Source of the DNA: Altererythrobacter sp. CAU 1644
GTDB lineage: Bacteria > Pseudomonadota > Alphaproteobacteria > Sphingomonadales > Sphingomonadaceae
NCBI RefSeq assembly: GCF_029623755.1
Contig: NZ_CP121106.1
Span: 2,794,352-2,858,351 of the forward strand
DNA length: 64,000 nucleotides
Direction: 5' to 3'
Positions 1 through 8,796 of this stretch are shown one piece after another. Numbering within the stretch: the first letter of the stretch is position 1; each line of letters opens with the position of its first letter. The notes beneath the pieces were generated by a model. That model worked only from the letters and a program-made list of their open reading frames with translations, ran no database searches and was not told the DNA's origin. The position numbers and the translations under genes are program-made.

Positions 1-1
1 G

Positions 2-106
2 CCGGTTACCGAGGTCGACGGCCGCAGGTTGACCGTGGGAAGGGGCCCAATGGTGAAACGGCTGCAGGGCATCTACCGCGAACTGATCGAGCGGGATGTC
101 GCTTGA
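2..106 (+). CDS. C-terminal end of a class IV (branched-chain/D-amino acid type) aminotransferase, 5' truncated
   Basis: An open frame enters from the left edge and ends in TGA at 104-106. The 34 residues read PVTEVDGRRLTVGRGPMVKR and on to IYRELIERDVA. This resembles the tail of PLP-dependent class IV aminotransferases (IlvE / D-amino acid transaminase family), in which a VDGR segment is followed by a G-G-P turn and a final helix. The catalytic Lys and the PLP pocket lie outside the window. The stop overlaps the next gene's ATG by one base, so the two are probably co-transcribed. The family call rests on a short tail only. Confidence 0.55.
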   Translation, partial: PVTEVDGRRLTVGRGPMVKRLQGIYRELIERDVA

Positions 107-834
107 TGGGAGAACCGATCCGCATCGCGATGTGGTCGGGCCCTCGCAACATTTCGACGGCGATGATGCGCAGTTTTGGCGCGCGCGCCGATTGCGCGGT
201 CTCGGACGAGCCTTTCTACGGCGCCTTTCTCAAGGATAGCGGGGAGCCGCACCCGATGGCCGAAGAGATCATCGCGGACATGGATTGTGACTGGCGGAGT
301 GTCCTCGCTACACAATCTGGCGCGATCCCGTCGGGAAAGACCGTCTGGTATCAAAAACATATGCCGCACCATATGGTCGGACCGATCAGCCTCGCCGACA
401 TGCCCGAACACCGGCACGCATTCCTGATCCGCTCGCCCGAACGCGTGGTGGCGAGCTACCGCAAGAAGAACGAACTGGCAGATCCCGAGGCCTTGGGCTT
501 TGCGAGGTTGAGACAGTACTTCGAGTTCGAGCGACAACGGACTGGAAGGGCGCCACCCGTAGTCGATTCGGATGACATTCTCACTGATGCGGCTGGCGTT
601 CTGACGCGCCTGTGCCATTCGCTCGGCATTCCCTGGGACGAGGCGATGCAGTCATGGGAGGCCGGGCCTCATCCCGAGGACGGTATCTGGGGCGTCCATT
701 GGTACGACAAGGTCAACAAGTCGAACGGATTTGGCGCTCCACCTGAATCAATGCCCGAACTGACAGGCGAATATCGCGCTATCGCCGAGGCATGCCGTGC
801 GGATTACGAGGCTCTCAAGGTATTCGCGCTCTAG
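106..834 (+). CDS. Sulfotransferase-like P-loop protein linked to an aminotransferase
   Basis: This 242-residue protein opens with IRIAMWSGPRNISTAMMRSF. That is the N-terminal loop seen in a sulfotransferase-like family often found beside, or fused to, branched-chain aminotransferase-like proteins. The central segment HAFLIRSPERVVASYRKK fits the conserved region of sulfotransferase-fold proteins that contacts the 3'-phosphate of PAPS. The ATG at 106 is preferred over an in-frame TTG at 103 because it overlaps the upstream stop (TGATG). No substrate can be read from the sequence, and sulfotransfer activity is an inference from fold. Pairing with the aminotransferase suggests a shared role in amino-acid or keto-acid chemistry. 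Confidence 0.65.
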   Translation: MGEPIRIAMWSGPRNISTAMMRSFGARADCAVSDEPFYGAFLKDSGEPHPMAEEIIADMDCDWRSVLATQSGAIPSGKTVWYQKHMPHHMVGPISLADMPEHRHAFLIRSPERVVASYRKKNELADPEALGFARLRQYFEFERQRTGRAPPVVDSDDILTDAAGVLTRLCHSLGIPWDEAMQSWEAGPHPEDGIWGVHWYDKVNKSNGFGAPPESMPELTGEYRAIAEACRADYEALKVFAL

Positions 835-917
835 CGGCCGTCAATTCGCGCCAAATGTCATGCTTTTCGTCGAATTATTCCCTTTAGTCATTGGCGTTTA
901 AGCTTGGCGCTGACACA

Positions 918-1952
918 ATGGACGCCATGTCATTCAAGCGCATTCTCCTCACCTTCGCCGCCACACTTTCGCTCGGTCAAGCTGAGGTAGCCATTGCCCA
1001 GGATACGCAGCTATCGTTCGATGCGTACCTCCAACTGCTCGTCGCGCGGGCCCGGGCCGAAGGAGTAAGCGAGGCGACGATCAGGCGCATGACCAGCGAC
1101 TTGACGCCCAACGAAACCGTCATTCGGCTGGACCGCGCACAACCAGGCACTCCGACCCGTGATGGATATCCAGCACTGGCACCCTACATCTCGCGCCATG
1201 TCGACGATGCCCGCATAGATGGTGGCAGAAGCGTCTTTCGCACCCATCGCTCGACCTTGTTGCGGATCGAGAACGAGTATGGCGTTTCCGGCGAGATCAT
1301 CGTTGCAATCTTCGGACACGAAACGGCCTACGGCCAGGTGAAGGGCAATTTCGACTTGGCGCGCTCGCTCGCGACGCTTGCCTGGGAGGGTCGTCGTCGT
1401 GACCTTTTCGCAAGTGAATTCGTCGACTTACTGAAGGTAGCTGACAAGGGTTATCCGCGTTCAACGCTGGTCGGCAGCTGGGCCGGGGCGTTCGGCAACC
1501 CGCAATTCCTGCCAAGCGTCTACATGCGTCTTGCCAAGGATGGCGATGGAGATGGGCGGGCGGATATCTTCAACAACCGCTCGGACACCTTTGCTTCCAT
1601 TGCCAACTATTTCCGCGATGCCGGTTGGCGGACAGGTCAGCCGTGGGGCGTGCGCGCCTTCATCCCGTCCGGTTTCGAAGTCGACGCCTACAAGACCAAG
1701 ATCAATTCGCCCGTGTGTCCGCGTGTTCATGAGCGTCACAGCCAATGGAAGACGGTAAGGGAGTGGCGCGCGCTTGGGGTGCAGCCCCAGCGCCCCTTGG
1801 GCGATAATGTGATGGCTTCACTGTTCCAGCCCGACGGACCGGGCGCCCCTGCATGGCTGTTAACCACAAATTATCGGGTTATCCTCGAATATAACTGCTC
1901 GAATTACTACGCAATGAGTGTGGGATTGCTGGCAGATGAGATTGCGAGATGA
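918..1952 (+). CDS. mltB: Lytic murein transglycosylase, MltB family
   Basis: A predicted peptidoglycan lytic transglycosylase of about 344 residues. These enzymes cleave MurNAc-GlcNAc bonds to 1,6-anhydro products in the periplasm. A signal peptide follows the start (KRILLTFAATLSLG, ending near AIAQ). The catalytic Glu sits in IFGHETAYGQVKGNFDLARS, matching the family's G-x-E-T-x-(W/Y)-G motif, and GAFGNPQFLPS is the second signature (usually G-A-x-G-x-x-Q-F-x-P-S). The C-terminal peptidoglycan-binding domain found in many alphaproteobacterial relatives is absent. In-frame starts exist at TTG 891, ATG 918 and ATG 927; the two ATGs both leave a workable signal peptide. The 3' end overlaps the RlpA-like gene by 17 bases. 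Confidence 0.88.
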   Translation: MDAMSFKRILLTFAATLSLGQAEVAIAQDTQLSFDAYLQLLVARARAEGVSEATIRRMTSDLTPNETVIRLDRAQPGTPTRDGYPALAPYISRHVDDARIDGGRSVFRTHRSTLLRIENEYGVSGEIIVAIFGHETAYGQVKGNFDLARSLATLAWEGRRRDLFASEFVDLLKVADKGYPRSTLVGSWAGAFGNPQFLPSVYMRLAKDGDGDGRADIFNNRSDTFASIANYFRDAGWRTGQPWGVRAFIPSGFEVDAYKTKINSPVCPRVHERHSQWKTVREWRALGVQPQRPLGDNVMASLFQPDGPGAPAWLLTTNYRVILEYNCSNYYAMSVGLLADEIAR

Positions 1953-2907
1953 CAGTTTGCGTGGGGGCCTTGCCCTAATTGCCGCTCTGACGCTTGCAAG
2001 CTGCAGCATGATTGGGGGTGCGCCGCGCGCAGAAGCCGGCAAGCCAACCACCCAGGAGGCTGAGCAGGTCGCGGCCAATGGGCCGGCAGCCGATTACCCC
2101 GTTGTCCTGGGCGAGCCCTACAAGATTGACGGCCTCGAGTATGTTCCGGCCGACACGTGGAATTATGACGAAGTCGGTTATGCCACGGCTGACGTGGGCG
2201 AAGGCGTAACGGTTTCTCACAAGACCTTGCCACTGCCGAGCTACGTCGAGGTCACCTCGCTCGAAAGCGGCAAAACCGTGCTCATGCGTGTCGAGCGGCG
2301 CGGCCCCTTGACCAATGCGCATGTCGTTGGGCTCTCCGCCCAAGCGCAATCCGTTCTTGGAGCGTCCGAGTCCACACCTGTCCGCATCCGCCGCGTCAAT
2401 CCACCCGAGGCCGAACGAGCGCTACTCCGAGCAGGCGAGCCTGCTTCAGATCGGCTCGATATGCCGATGTCCCTGGTCACGGTATTGTTGCGCAAGCTGC
2501 CGGCTTCCGGGACTGCTTCGCTGGCGGCCGCCAAGAAGCCTGCGGAACCTTCGCCGACGGAAAGCTCACCGGCAACCGAGGTACCGCGGATCGCGATCGA
2601 GGATGTGACCGAAGTACCGGCGCCAGAAGCGAAACCCGCGGGACCTTCCGTCGCCCGTATCGAGGCCACGCCGCTCACTGAGCGCACCGCACCGGTCGCT
2701 GGCGGATTCGTCATCCAGGCCGCTGCTTTCTCGAGCAAGGAAAATGCTGAAAAGGCGGCCAAAACCCTCAAAGGCTTCGTCGATTCGAGCGGCAAACTGT
2801 TCCGGGTTCGCACCGGCCCTTACACAAGTCGTGGACAGGCCGATGCCGCGCTCGCCAAGGTGAAGGCAGCGGGTTATAGCGACGCGAGAGTTATTAAAGC
2901 TGGATAG
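1936..2907 (+). CDS. rlpA: RlpA-like lipoprotein with divergent DPBB domain and C-terminal SPOR domain
   Basis: A 323-residue lipoprotein. The N-terminus has a hydrophobic stretch ending in the lipobox LASC, so it should be acylated. Residues about 70-150 align with the double-psi beta-barrel of RlpA through SHKTLPLPSYVEVTSLESGK and VERRGP. The usual HGRxTANGExYD segment just before is replaced by unrelated sequence. A Pro/Ala/Glu-rich linker leads to a SPOR domain (about 255-323) that binds denuded glycan at division septa. Neighbours are a lytic transglycosylase and a D,D-carboxypeptidase, which supports a septal wall role. The ATG at 1936 was chosen over GTG 1918 because it gives a clean lipoprotein signal. 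Enzymatic activity is doubtful because of the altered DPBB. Confidence 0.8.
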   Translation: MRLRDDSLRGGLALIAALTLASCSMIGGAPRAEAGKPTTQEAEQVAANGPAADYPVVLGEPYKIDGLEYVPADTWNYDEVGYATADVGEGVTVSHKTLPLPSYVEVTSLESGKTVLMRVERRGPLTNAHVVGLSAQAQSVLGASESTPVRIRRVNPPEAERALLRAGEPASDRLDMPMSLVTVLLRKLPASGTASLAAAKKPAEPSPTESSPATEVPRIAIEDVTEVPAPEAKPAGPSVARIEATPLTERTAPVAGGFVIQAAAFSSKENAEKAAKTLKGFVDSSGKLFRVRTGPYTSRGQADAALAKVKAAGYSDARVIKAG

Positions 2908-2937
2908 GCCCCGGTTCCGCCGGCGGCGGGACAGGTA

Positions 2938-4107
2938 GTGCACGGTTTCATACGAACTTCAGGTAGCTTTGCGGCGCTGGCCCTGCTTGCCAGCGCGGCA
3001 CACGGGATCGACCAGACTGTGGTCGAGCTTGCACCACCTGATTCCATTGAGGTTCCCATCGTCCTTCTGGTCGACCTGCGTTCGGGCCAGACGCTACTTG
3101 AAAAAGAAGCGACGCGCCGCTTCATGCCGGCATCGATCACCAAGGTAATGAGCGCATTTGTCGCTTTCGAAATGATCGAGGCGGGCGAGCTGAACGAGCG
3201 CCAGCAGTTCGTCTTCCGTCCGGAGTCGGCAGAGAAGTGGCGCAGTGTTGGTTCCACCATGTTCCTCGACGCAGGGGAATCCGTTCCCGTCTGGTTGCTC
3301 CTGCGCGGGATTACCTCGGTTTCGGCCAATGATGCCAGCATTGTGCTAGCCGAGGGCGCGACAGGCTCGGTCGAAGCCTGGACCGAGCGAATGAATGCCG
3401 AGGCGCGAAGGCTTGGCATGAACGACAGCCATTTCAACACACCCAACGGGTGGATGGACGAAGGGCGTACTTTCACCAGCGCCCGCGACCTCGAGCGCCT
3501 GGCTCGCGCCATCATCACCCGTCACCCGGAAAAATATGCGCGGTACTTCGGCCAGATCGGGCTCGAGCACAAAGGCATCGCCCAACCAAACCATGACCCG
3601 ATTACGGGCAAGGTGCGCGGGGCCGACGGGATCAAGACCGGCTTCACCAATGAAGCGGGATTCGGGTTCCTGGGCAGCGCCGAACGCAATGGTACCCGGT
3701 TGGTGCTGGTTGTAGCCGGCGCCGATCGTGCTCGCGCCCGTGACAAGCTGTCTCGAGAACTGATTGAATGGGGATTTGCCGCATTCGATCGTCAGTTGCT
3801 CTATTTGGCGGATCAGGTCGTTGCCGAAGCGAAGGTGCAGGATGGCTCACGCCGCCATGTCGATCTGGTGCCGGCTGCCCCCATCCACGTGGCCGTGCTG
3901 CGTGGGAGCAATCCCGACATCAGCATGAGATTGAAATACGATGGTCCGATCCGTGCCCCGTTCGACGAGGGCGATGAAATCGCCGAGCTCGAGTTGACGG
4001 TCGCAGGAATGCCGACATCGCGCATCCCGCTTGTTGCACGCCAGACCGTCGACGAAGCGAATGCCTTCGAACGGATCTGGAATGGTGTGGCGGGGTGGTT
4101 CTCGTGA
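2938..4107 (+). CDS. D-alanyl-D-alanine carboxypeptidase (PBP5/6 type, peptidase S11)
   Basis: A 389-residue serine D,D-carboxypeptidase that trims the terminal D-Ala from peptidoglycan stem peptides. All three penicillin-binding motifs are visible: S-x-x-K as PASITKVM (Ser66, Lys69), S-x-N as SAND, and K-T-G as GIKTGFTNEAG. The N-terminus is a signal peptide, and a PBP5-type beta domain makes up the last ~100 residues, ending in an amphipathic helix (FERIWNGVAGWF) likely to anchor it to the membrane. The start is GTG at 2938. The TGA overlaps the ATG of tmk, so the cell-wall and replication genes appear translationally linked. Confidence 0.9.
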   Translation: MHGFIRTSGSFAALALLASAAHGIDQTVVELAPPDSIEVPIVLLVDLRSGQTLLEKEATRRFMPASITKVMSAFVAFEMIEAGELNERQQFVFRPESAEKWRSVGSTMFLDAGESVPVWLLLRGITSVSANDASIVLAEGATGSVEAWTERMNAEARRLGMNDSHFNTPNGWMDEGRTFTSARDLERLARAIITRHPEKYARYFGQIGLEHKGIAQPNHDPITGKVRGADGIKTGFTNEAGFGFLGSAERNGTRLVLVVAGADRARARDKLSRELIEWGFAAFDRQLLYLADQVVAEAKVQDGSRRHVDLVPAAPIHVAVLRGSNPDISMRLKYDGPIRAPFDEGDEIAELELTVAGMPTSRIPLVARQTVDEANAFERIWNGVAGWFS

Positions 4108-4742
4108 TGAGAGGAAAGTTCATCGCCTTCGAGGGCGGGGAGGGGGCCGGCAAATCCACTCAGGCGCGACTGTTGGTCGACGCACTGCGGGAACGTGGCC
4201 TCACGGTAGACCTGACCCGCGAACCAGGCGGAACGCCGGGTGCTGAGGCGATCCGCTCCCTCTTGCTTGACCCGCCCGGCGAAGGATGGGGCGCGGAGGC
4301 CGAGGCCCTCTTGTTCGCGGCCGCACGGTCGGACCATGTCGCACGGCGTATCGAGCCAGCTCTGGAGCGAGGCGAATGGGTTGTGAGTGACCGCTTTGTC
4401 GATTCAAGCCGCGCCTACCAGGGTGGCGCAGGAGAATTGGGCGACGAAACTATCGTGACGCTCCACCGGATTGGTAGCGGGGGGCTGCGCCCGGATTGCA
4501 CTGTCCTTATCGAAGTGGGCGAAGACGCGGTCGCTCATCGATTGGCAGCGCGCGATGGAGACGAATCCGATGCTATCGGTGGTCGAGACATCGACTACCA
4601 TCGCGAAGTCGCCGCGTCCTTCCGACGGTTTTTCGCAGCCGATCCGGAAGGTTTCACGGTCGTCGACGGGAACGGCAGCGCCGAGGAGGTGCATCACCGC
4701 GTCATGCGGGCCCTCGAACCGCTCTTGGCAGATTCAGCATGA
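4107..4742 (+). CDS. tmk: Thymidylate kinase
   Basis: Phosphorylates dTMP to dTDP in the dTTP pathway. The 211-residue length is normal. The P-loop is FEGGEGAGKST, followed by LTREPGGTPGAEAIR (the E-P-G-G-T segment that shapes the dTMP site) and SDRFVDSSRAYQG (the DR(Y/F) motif with the downstream S-x-A-Y-Q-G). The start is the ATG overlapping the upstream TGA; an in-frame GTG at 4095 is less likely. The 3' end overlaps holB by four bases (ATGA). The tmk-holB-metG-tatD order is widespread in Proteobacteria. Confidence 0.96.
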   Translation: MRGKFIAFEGGEGAGKSTQARLLVDALRERGLTVDLTREPGGTPGAEAIRSLLLDPPGEGWGAEAEALLFAAARSDHVARRIEPALERGEWVVSDRFVDSSRAYQGGAGELGDETIVTLHRIGSGGLRPDCTVLIEVGEDAVAHRLAARDGDESDAIGGRDIDYHREVAASFRRFFAADPEGFTVVDGNGSAEEVHHRVMRALEPLLADSA

Positions 4743-5695
4743 TAGATTGGCCGAATCATACCGAGGCATGGCGCGAATGGCGCGATGCCATGCAAGGCAG
4801 CCGCATGCACCACGGCTGGATCCTCGCGGGCAAGTCCGGCCTCGGCAAGCACGCTTTCGCCGAGGCGGCGGCGCGCGAGCTGGTCGGTGCAGCACCCTCC
4901 GTTGAACATCACCCTGACATCCTGCTGCTGACCTATGGTCCGAAGGACGAGAAAGAAGAACGCAAACGCGCCGACGGCAAGGAGTTCGAACTCGCCCGCA
5001 GCATCCGGATTTCGCAAATCCGCGAAATGCAGCACCGGCTCACGACACGTCCGACGCTGGGCGACCGTCGTGTCGTCATCCTCAATCCGGCTGACGATAT
5101 GGAGCGCAATGCTTCGAACGCGCTTCTCAAGAGCCTGGAGGAACCTCCGAAAGGTACCTTCTTCCTCCTCGTCACTCACCGGCCGGCCCAGCTCCTTCCA
5201 ACCATACGTTCGCGCTGCCGAATCCTGCGTTTCCCACTCTTGAGCGATGAACAGATCGCCCTGATGATCGATCAGGAGGCTCCGCTGGTCGATCCTGCAA
5301 GGCGCGAGGCGGCCTTGGCAGCTGCGGGTGGTTCGCTTGGTTCGGCTTTGACATTCCTCGAGCAGGACCTGTCCGAGGCAGCTTCGTTGATGCGGCGGCT
5401 TCTGGCCGATGGCGATGCGGGTTTCGAAAAGCGCGGTCAACTCGCCAAGGCGATTGGCGCGCGGCCCGACAAGCAACGATTGAGGGCAATCTTCGAGCTT
5501 GCGCAGTCGCTCGTCGCTGAGGAACTGCCGAATGCGCATCGGCAGCGACAGCTGGCACTCATCGAGGCACATGCGGCGTTGGTGAAGCTTTCGACCCAGG
5601 CGCCGACCTTCAATTTCGATGCCGGGCTGCTGGCGCAGGAAATCGGCAGCTTGCTTGCGCGCGCCGCTGGGGCTAGCGAGCGCGCCAATGTCTGA
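4739..5695 (+). CDS. holB: DNA polymerase III subunit delta'
   Basis: A clamp-loader AAA+ subunit of 318 residues that works with DnaX and HolA to load the beta clamp. The N-terminal region has a P-loop-like GKSGLGKHAFAEAAA after HHGWILAG. The centre carries NALLKSLEEPPKGTFFLLVTH and an S-R-C sensor-type segment (IRSRCRILRF), both characteristic of the delta'/DnaX family. The Zn-binding Cys cluster seen in E. coli delta' is not evident; the segment is replaced by a Lys/Glu-rich stretch (GPKDEKEERKRADGKEF). The ATG at 4739 was chosen because the longer open frame upstream runs within tmk. It overlaps metG by eight bases. Confidence 0.93.
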   Translation: MIDWPNHTEAWREWRDAMQGSRMHHGWILAGKSGLGKHAFAEAAARELVGAAPSVEHHPDILLLTYGPKDEKEERKRADGKEFELARSIRISQIREMQHRLTTRPTLGDRRVVILNPADDMERNASNALLKSLEEPPKGTFFLLVTHRPAQLLPTIRSRCRILRFPLLSDEQIALMIDQEAPLVDPARREAALAAAGGSLGSALTFLEQDLSEAASLMRRLLADGDAGFEKRGQLAKAIGARPDKQRLRAIFELAQSLVAEELPNAHRQRQLALIEAHAALVKLSTQAPTFNFDAGLLAQEIGSLLARAAGASERANV

Positions 5696-7256
5696 ACCCT
5701 TCTATATTACCACCGCGATCAACTATCCCAACGGACGACCGCATATCGGGCATGCCTATGAGGGCATTGCGACCGACGTCATGGCCCGATTCCAACGCCA
5801 GATGGGGCGCGACGTGCGCTTCGTCACCGGAACTGACGAGCACGGGCTCAAGATGGATCAGACCGCACGGAAAATGGGACGTGCAACGATCGATCTCGCC
5901 GATGAGATGTCGGGACACTTCCGCGACATGGCGGACAAGCTGAACATCTCTTACGACGAATTCGTCCGCACCACTGAGCCGCGCCATCACGCTGCCAGCA
6001 TCGAGCTTTGGCGGCGGATGGAGCAAGCAGGCGATCTCTATCTTGATCGCTATGAAGGCTGGTACTCGGTTCGCGACGAGGCCTTCTACGACGAAAGCGA
6101 ACTGGTCGACGGGGAGGGGGGCGAGAAGCTTTCTCCGCAAGGCACTCCGGTTGAATGGACAGCCGAAGAGACCTGGTTCTTCCGGCTTTCGAACTACCAG
6201 GACAAACTGCTCGCGCATTATCGCGACAATCCCGACTTCATCCGGCCCGAAAGTCGGCGTAACGAGGTGATGCGGTTCGTTGAAAGCGGCCTCAAGGATT
6301 TGAGCGTTTCGCGCACCAGTTTCGATTGGGGTGTCCCGGTACCGAACTCAGACGGCCACGTAATGTATGTCTGGGTCGACGCGCTCACCACCTACATGAC
6401 GGGTGTCGGCTTTCCCGATGCCGAAGGTGAGATGTACCAGCGCTACTGGCCCGCCGACATTCACATGATCGGCAAGGACATTACTCGCTTCCATACAGTC
6501 TATTGGCCGGCGTTCCTGATGAGTGCGGGATTGCCCCTGCCGAAGCAGGTGTTCAGCCATGGTTTTCTGCTCGCTCGGGGCGGTGAGAAGATGAGCAAGA
6601 GCGCCGGAAATGTGGTCGATCCGATGGAACTGGCCGACCGTTTCGGCGTCGACAATCTGCGATATTTCTTCCTGCGCGAGATCGCTTTCGGGCAAGACGG
6701 CAGTTATTCCCCGGAGGCGATCGTCAATCGCGCGAATGCGGAACTCGCCAACAGTTTCGGCAATCTGGCGCAACGTACATTGTCCATGATCAACAAGAAC
6801 ATGGATGGCAAACTGGAGATCTTTTCTCCCAACGAGCAAGACATCGCCTTGTTCAATTTGGTAAGAGACGCCTGCAGGACACAGTTGCCTCGAGAATTTG
6901 AAAAGCTGAACTTCTCGATCGGTATCGAAGCTTGGATCCGCGCGGTCTATGCGTGCAACCAGTATGTCGACGAGCAGGCTCCGTGGGGGCTCAAGAAAAC
7001 CGATCCGGAGCGCATGAAAGCCGTGCTTCAGACGCTTTTCATTGCACTGCGCGACCTGGCGATCGCGATCCGCCCGGTAGTGCCTGAGAAGGCCGATGCA
7101 TTGCTCGACCAACTCGGCATTGCCGAGGGCGCGCGCGCCTATGCCGATCTTGCCGATGATGGCTGGTTCGATGCCCTTGTTACGAGTGGCTTTACTGTCG
7201 ACAAGCCGACGCCGATCTTCCCCCGCCTCGAGATGCCGGAGGAAGAGCCAGCCTGA
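5688..7256 (+). CDS. metG: Methionyl-tRNA synthetase
   Basis: A class I synthetase of 522 residues that charges tRNA-Met. The HIGH motif is GRPHIGHAYEG near the N-terminus and the KMSKS motif is GGEKMSKSAGNVVDP. The CxxC zinc knuckles found in the E. coli enzyme are absent between the two halves of the Rossmann fold, so this is the zinc-free, monomer-length form. The C-terminal tRNA-binding (Trbp111-like) domain is also missing. The start ATG lies inside the end of holB, and the stop overlaps the tatD-family start, consistent with one operon. Confidence 0.97.
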   Translation: MSEPFYITTAINYPNGRPHIGHAYEGIATDVMARFQRQMGRDVRFVTGTDEHGLKMDQTARKMGRATIDLADEMSGHFRDMADKLNISYDEFVRTTEPRHHAASIELWRRMEQAGDLYLDRYEGWYSVRDEAFYDESELVDGEGGEKLSPQGTPVEWTAEETWFFRLSNYQDKLLAHYRDNPDFIRPESRRNEVMRFVESGLKDLSVSRTSFDWGVPVPNSDGHVMYVWVDALTTYMTGVGFPDAEGEMYQRYWPADIHMIGKDITRFHTVYWPAFLMSAGLPLPKQVFSHGFLLARGGEKMSKSAGNVVDPMELADRFGVDNLRYFFLREIAFGQDGSYSPEAIVNRANAELANSFGNLAQRTLSMINKNMDGKLEIFSPNEQDIALFNLVRDACRTQLPREFEKLNFSIGIEAWIRAVYACNQYVDEQAPWGLKKTDPERMKAVLQTLFIALRDLAIAIRPVVPEKADALLDQLGIAEGARAYADLADDGWFDALVTSGFTVDKPTPIFPRLEMPEEEPA

Positions 7257-8032
7257 TGCTCATCGATAGCCATTGCCATCTCGAATATGAGGGGCTGGTC
7301 GAGGATCGGCAGGGCGTGCTCGAGCGGGCGCGTGCAGCAGGGGTAGGGGGCTTCCTCAATATCTCGACCCGCGAGCGCGAGTGGGACCAGGTCGTGGGAA
7401 CGGCGGAACGCGAAGGCGATATATGGGCCAGCGTCGGCATCCACCCTCATGAAGCCGACGCGCATGAGGATCTTGGGCGCGACGTCCTGCTGGCAGCGAC
7501 CGAATATCCCCGCGTCATCGCCATCGGCGAGACGGGGCTCGACTATTATTACGACAATTCCGCGCGCGAGACGCAGCGAGAACTGTTCCGCATGCATATC
7601 GGTGTCGCGCGGGAAACTGGGTTGCCGCTCATCATCCATACGCGCGATGCAGAAGAGGATACGCTGGCGATCCTCGAGGATGAGAAGGGGAAGGGCGACT
7701 TCCCCGCCCTCATCCACTGCTTCACCGCTTCAGCCGAATTCGGCCGCAAAGTGCTGGAAATGGGTCTGACGATCTCGCTTTCCGGGATTGTGACATTCAA
7801 GAATGCGAAGGAATTGCAGGAAGTTGGCAAGTCCGTACCCGCGGAACGCCTGCTGGTCGAAACCGACAGCCCGTTCCTGGCCCCGGTGCCGCATCGTGGG
7901 CGCAAGTGCGAGCCGGCTTTCGTGGCAGATACGGCGCGCTTCCTGGCTGACCTGCGCGACGAGGAATTTGAACAGCTCGCGGAAAACACCACCCAGAACT
8001 TCTTCCGCCTGTTCGGAAAGGCGCAGCGTTGA
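7256..8032 (+). CDS. TatD family metal-dependent hydrolase (YcfH/YabD-like DNase)
   Basis: A TIM-barrel metallohydrolase of 258 residues. Metal ligands are visible in order: DSHCHLEYEG (H-x-H), IGETGLDYYY (bridging Glu), LIIHTRDAEEDT, ALIHCFTAS, and VETDSPFLAPVPHRG (catalytic Asp with the S-P-F motif). TatD relatives act as Mg-dependent 3'-5' exonucleases or deoxyribonucleases on damaged DNA or D-aminoacyl-tRNA-like substrates; which applies here is unknown. It sits between metG and an MBL-fold gene, with four-base overlaps at both ends. Confidence 0.92.
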   Translation: MLIDSHCHLEYEGLVEDRQGVLERARAAGVGGFLNISTREREWDQVVGTAEREGDIWASVGIHPHEADAHEDLGRDVLLAATEYPRVIAIGETGLDYYYDNSARETQRELFRMHIGVARETGLPLIIHTRDAEEDTLAILEDEKGKGDFPALIHCFTASAEFGRKVLEMGLTISLSGIVTFKNAKELQEVGKSVPAERLLVETDSPFLAPVPHRGRKCEPAFVADTARFLADLRDEEFEQLAENTTQNFFRLFGKAQR

Positions 8033-8796
8033 AGTTCCTGATGCTCGGTTCGGGCACCTCGACAGGTGTGCCGCGGATCGGCAACGATTGGGGCGATTGC
8101 GATCCGAATGAGCCGAAGAACCGCCGAACGCGCGTTTCGGTCTTGATCGAAAGCGATGCCGGAAGTCGGCTGCTCATCGATACATCTACCGATCTGCGGC
8201 AACAGCTTCTGGCCAATGAGATCGACCGTATCGACGGCGTGTTCTGGACACACGATCATGCCGATCATTGCCATGGTGTCGATGACCTTCGGGTCCTGCG
8301 ATATGGTCGAGGCGGTCCTCTTCCTGGATTTGCTTCGCAAGAGACGGTTCACAGCCTTAGGCGCCGCTTCAGCTACGTATTTGCTGGCCAGCACGGCTAC
8401 CCGACGATTGTGAGCCTGGAATCACTCGATCGGTTACGGATGTTCTCCGGTTTCGGAGTGGAATGGTGTCAAATGCCGCACGGACCCACCGAAACAACTG
8501 GATATCGCTTCGATGCAGATGGCAAGAGTATTGCCTATGCTACGGATTTTAGTGAGATTTCTGCCGAGATGGTCGATCTCTACAGCGGCGTGGATATTCT
8601 CATAAGTGATTGCCTGCGCCGGGATCCGCATCCGACCCATGCCAATCTCGAGATGGCGATGGAGCTGGCCGAGCGTTCTGGCGCCGGAAAACTGGTATTG
8701 AGCCATCTCGACAAGAGCATGGATTATGCCACCTTGGAGGCGGAAACGCCGGATCATGTGGTGGTTGGGTTCGACGGGCTGGAGATGCGCGCATGA
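8029..8796 (+). CDS. MBL-fold metallohydrolase (PhnP / YycJ-like)
   Basis: A metallo-beta-lactamase-fold hydrolase of 255 residues. The protein begins KFLMLGSGTSTGVPRIG, a start typical of the tRNase Z/PhnP branch. The metal site is WTHDHADHCHGVDD (H-x-H-x-D-H). Further conserved features are YATDFSE (ATD) and ISDCLRRDPHPTHANL with LSHLDKSMDY. The start is TTG at 8029 inside TTGA with the tatD stop; using ATG 8041 would remove part of the first beta strand. A cyclic phosphodiesterase or nuclease role is plausible, but the substrate is unknown. Confidence 0.85.
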   Translation: MKFLMLGSGTSTGVPRIGNDWGDCDPNEPKNRRTRVSVLIESDAGSRLLIDTSTDLRQQLLANEIDRIDGVFWTHDHADHCHGVDDLRVLRYGRGGPLPGFASQETVHSLRRRFSYVFAGQHGYPTIVSLESLDRLRMFSGFGVEWCQMPHGPTETTGYRFDADGKSIAYATDFSEISAEMVDLYSGVDILISDCLRRDPHPTHANLEMAMELAERSGAGKLVLSHLDKSMDYATLEAETPDHVVVGFDGLEMRA

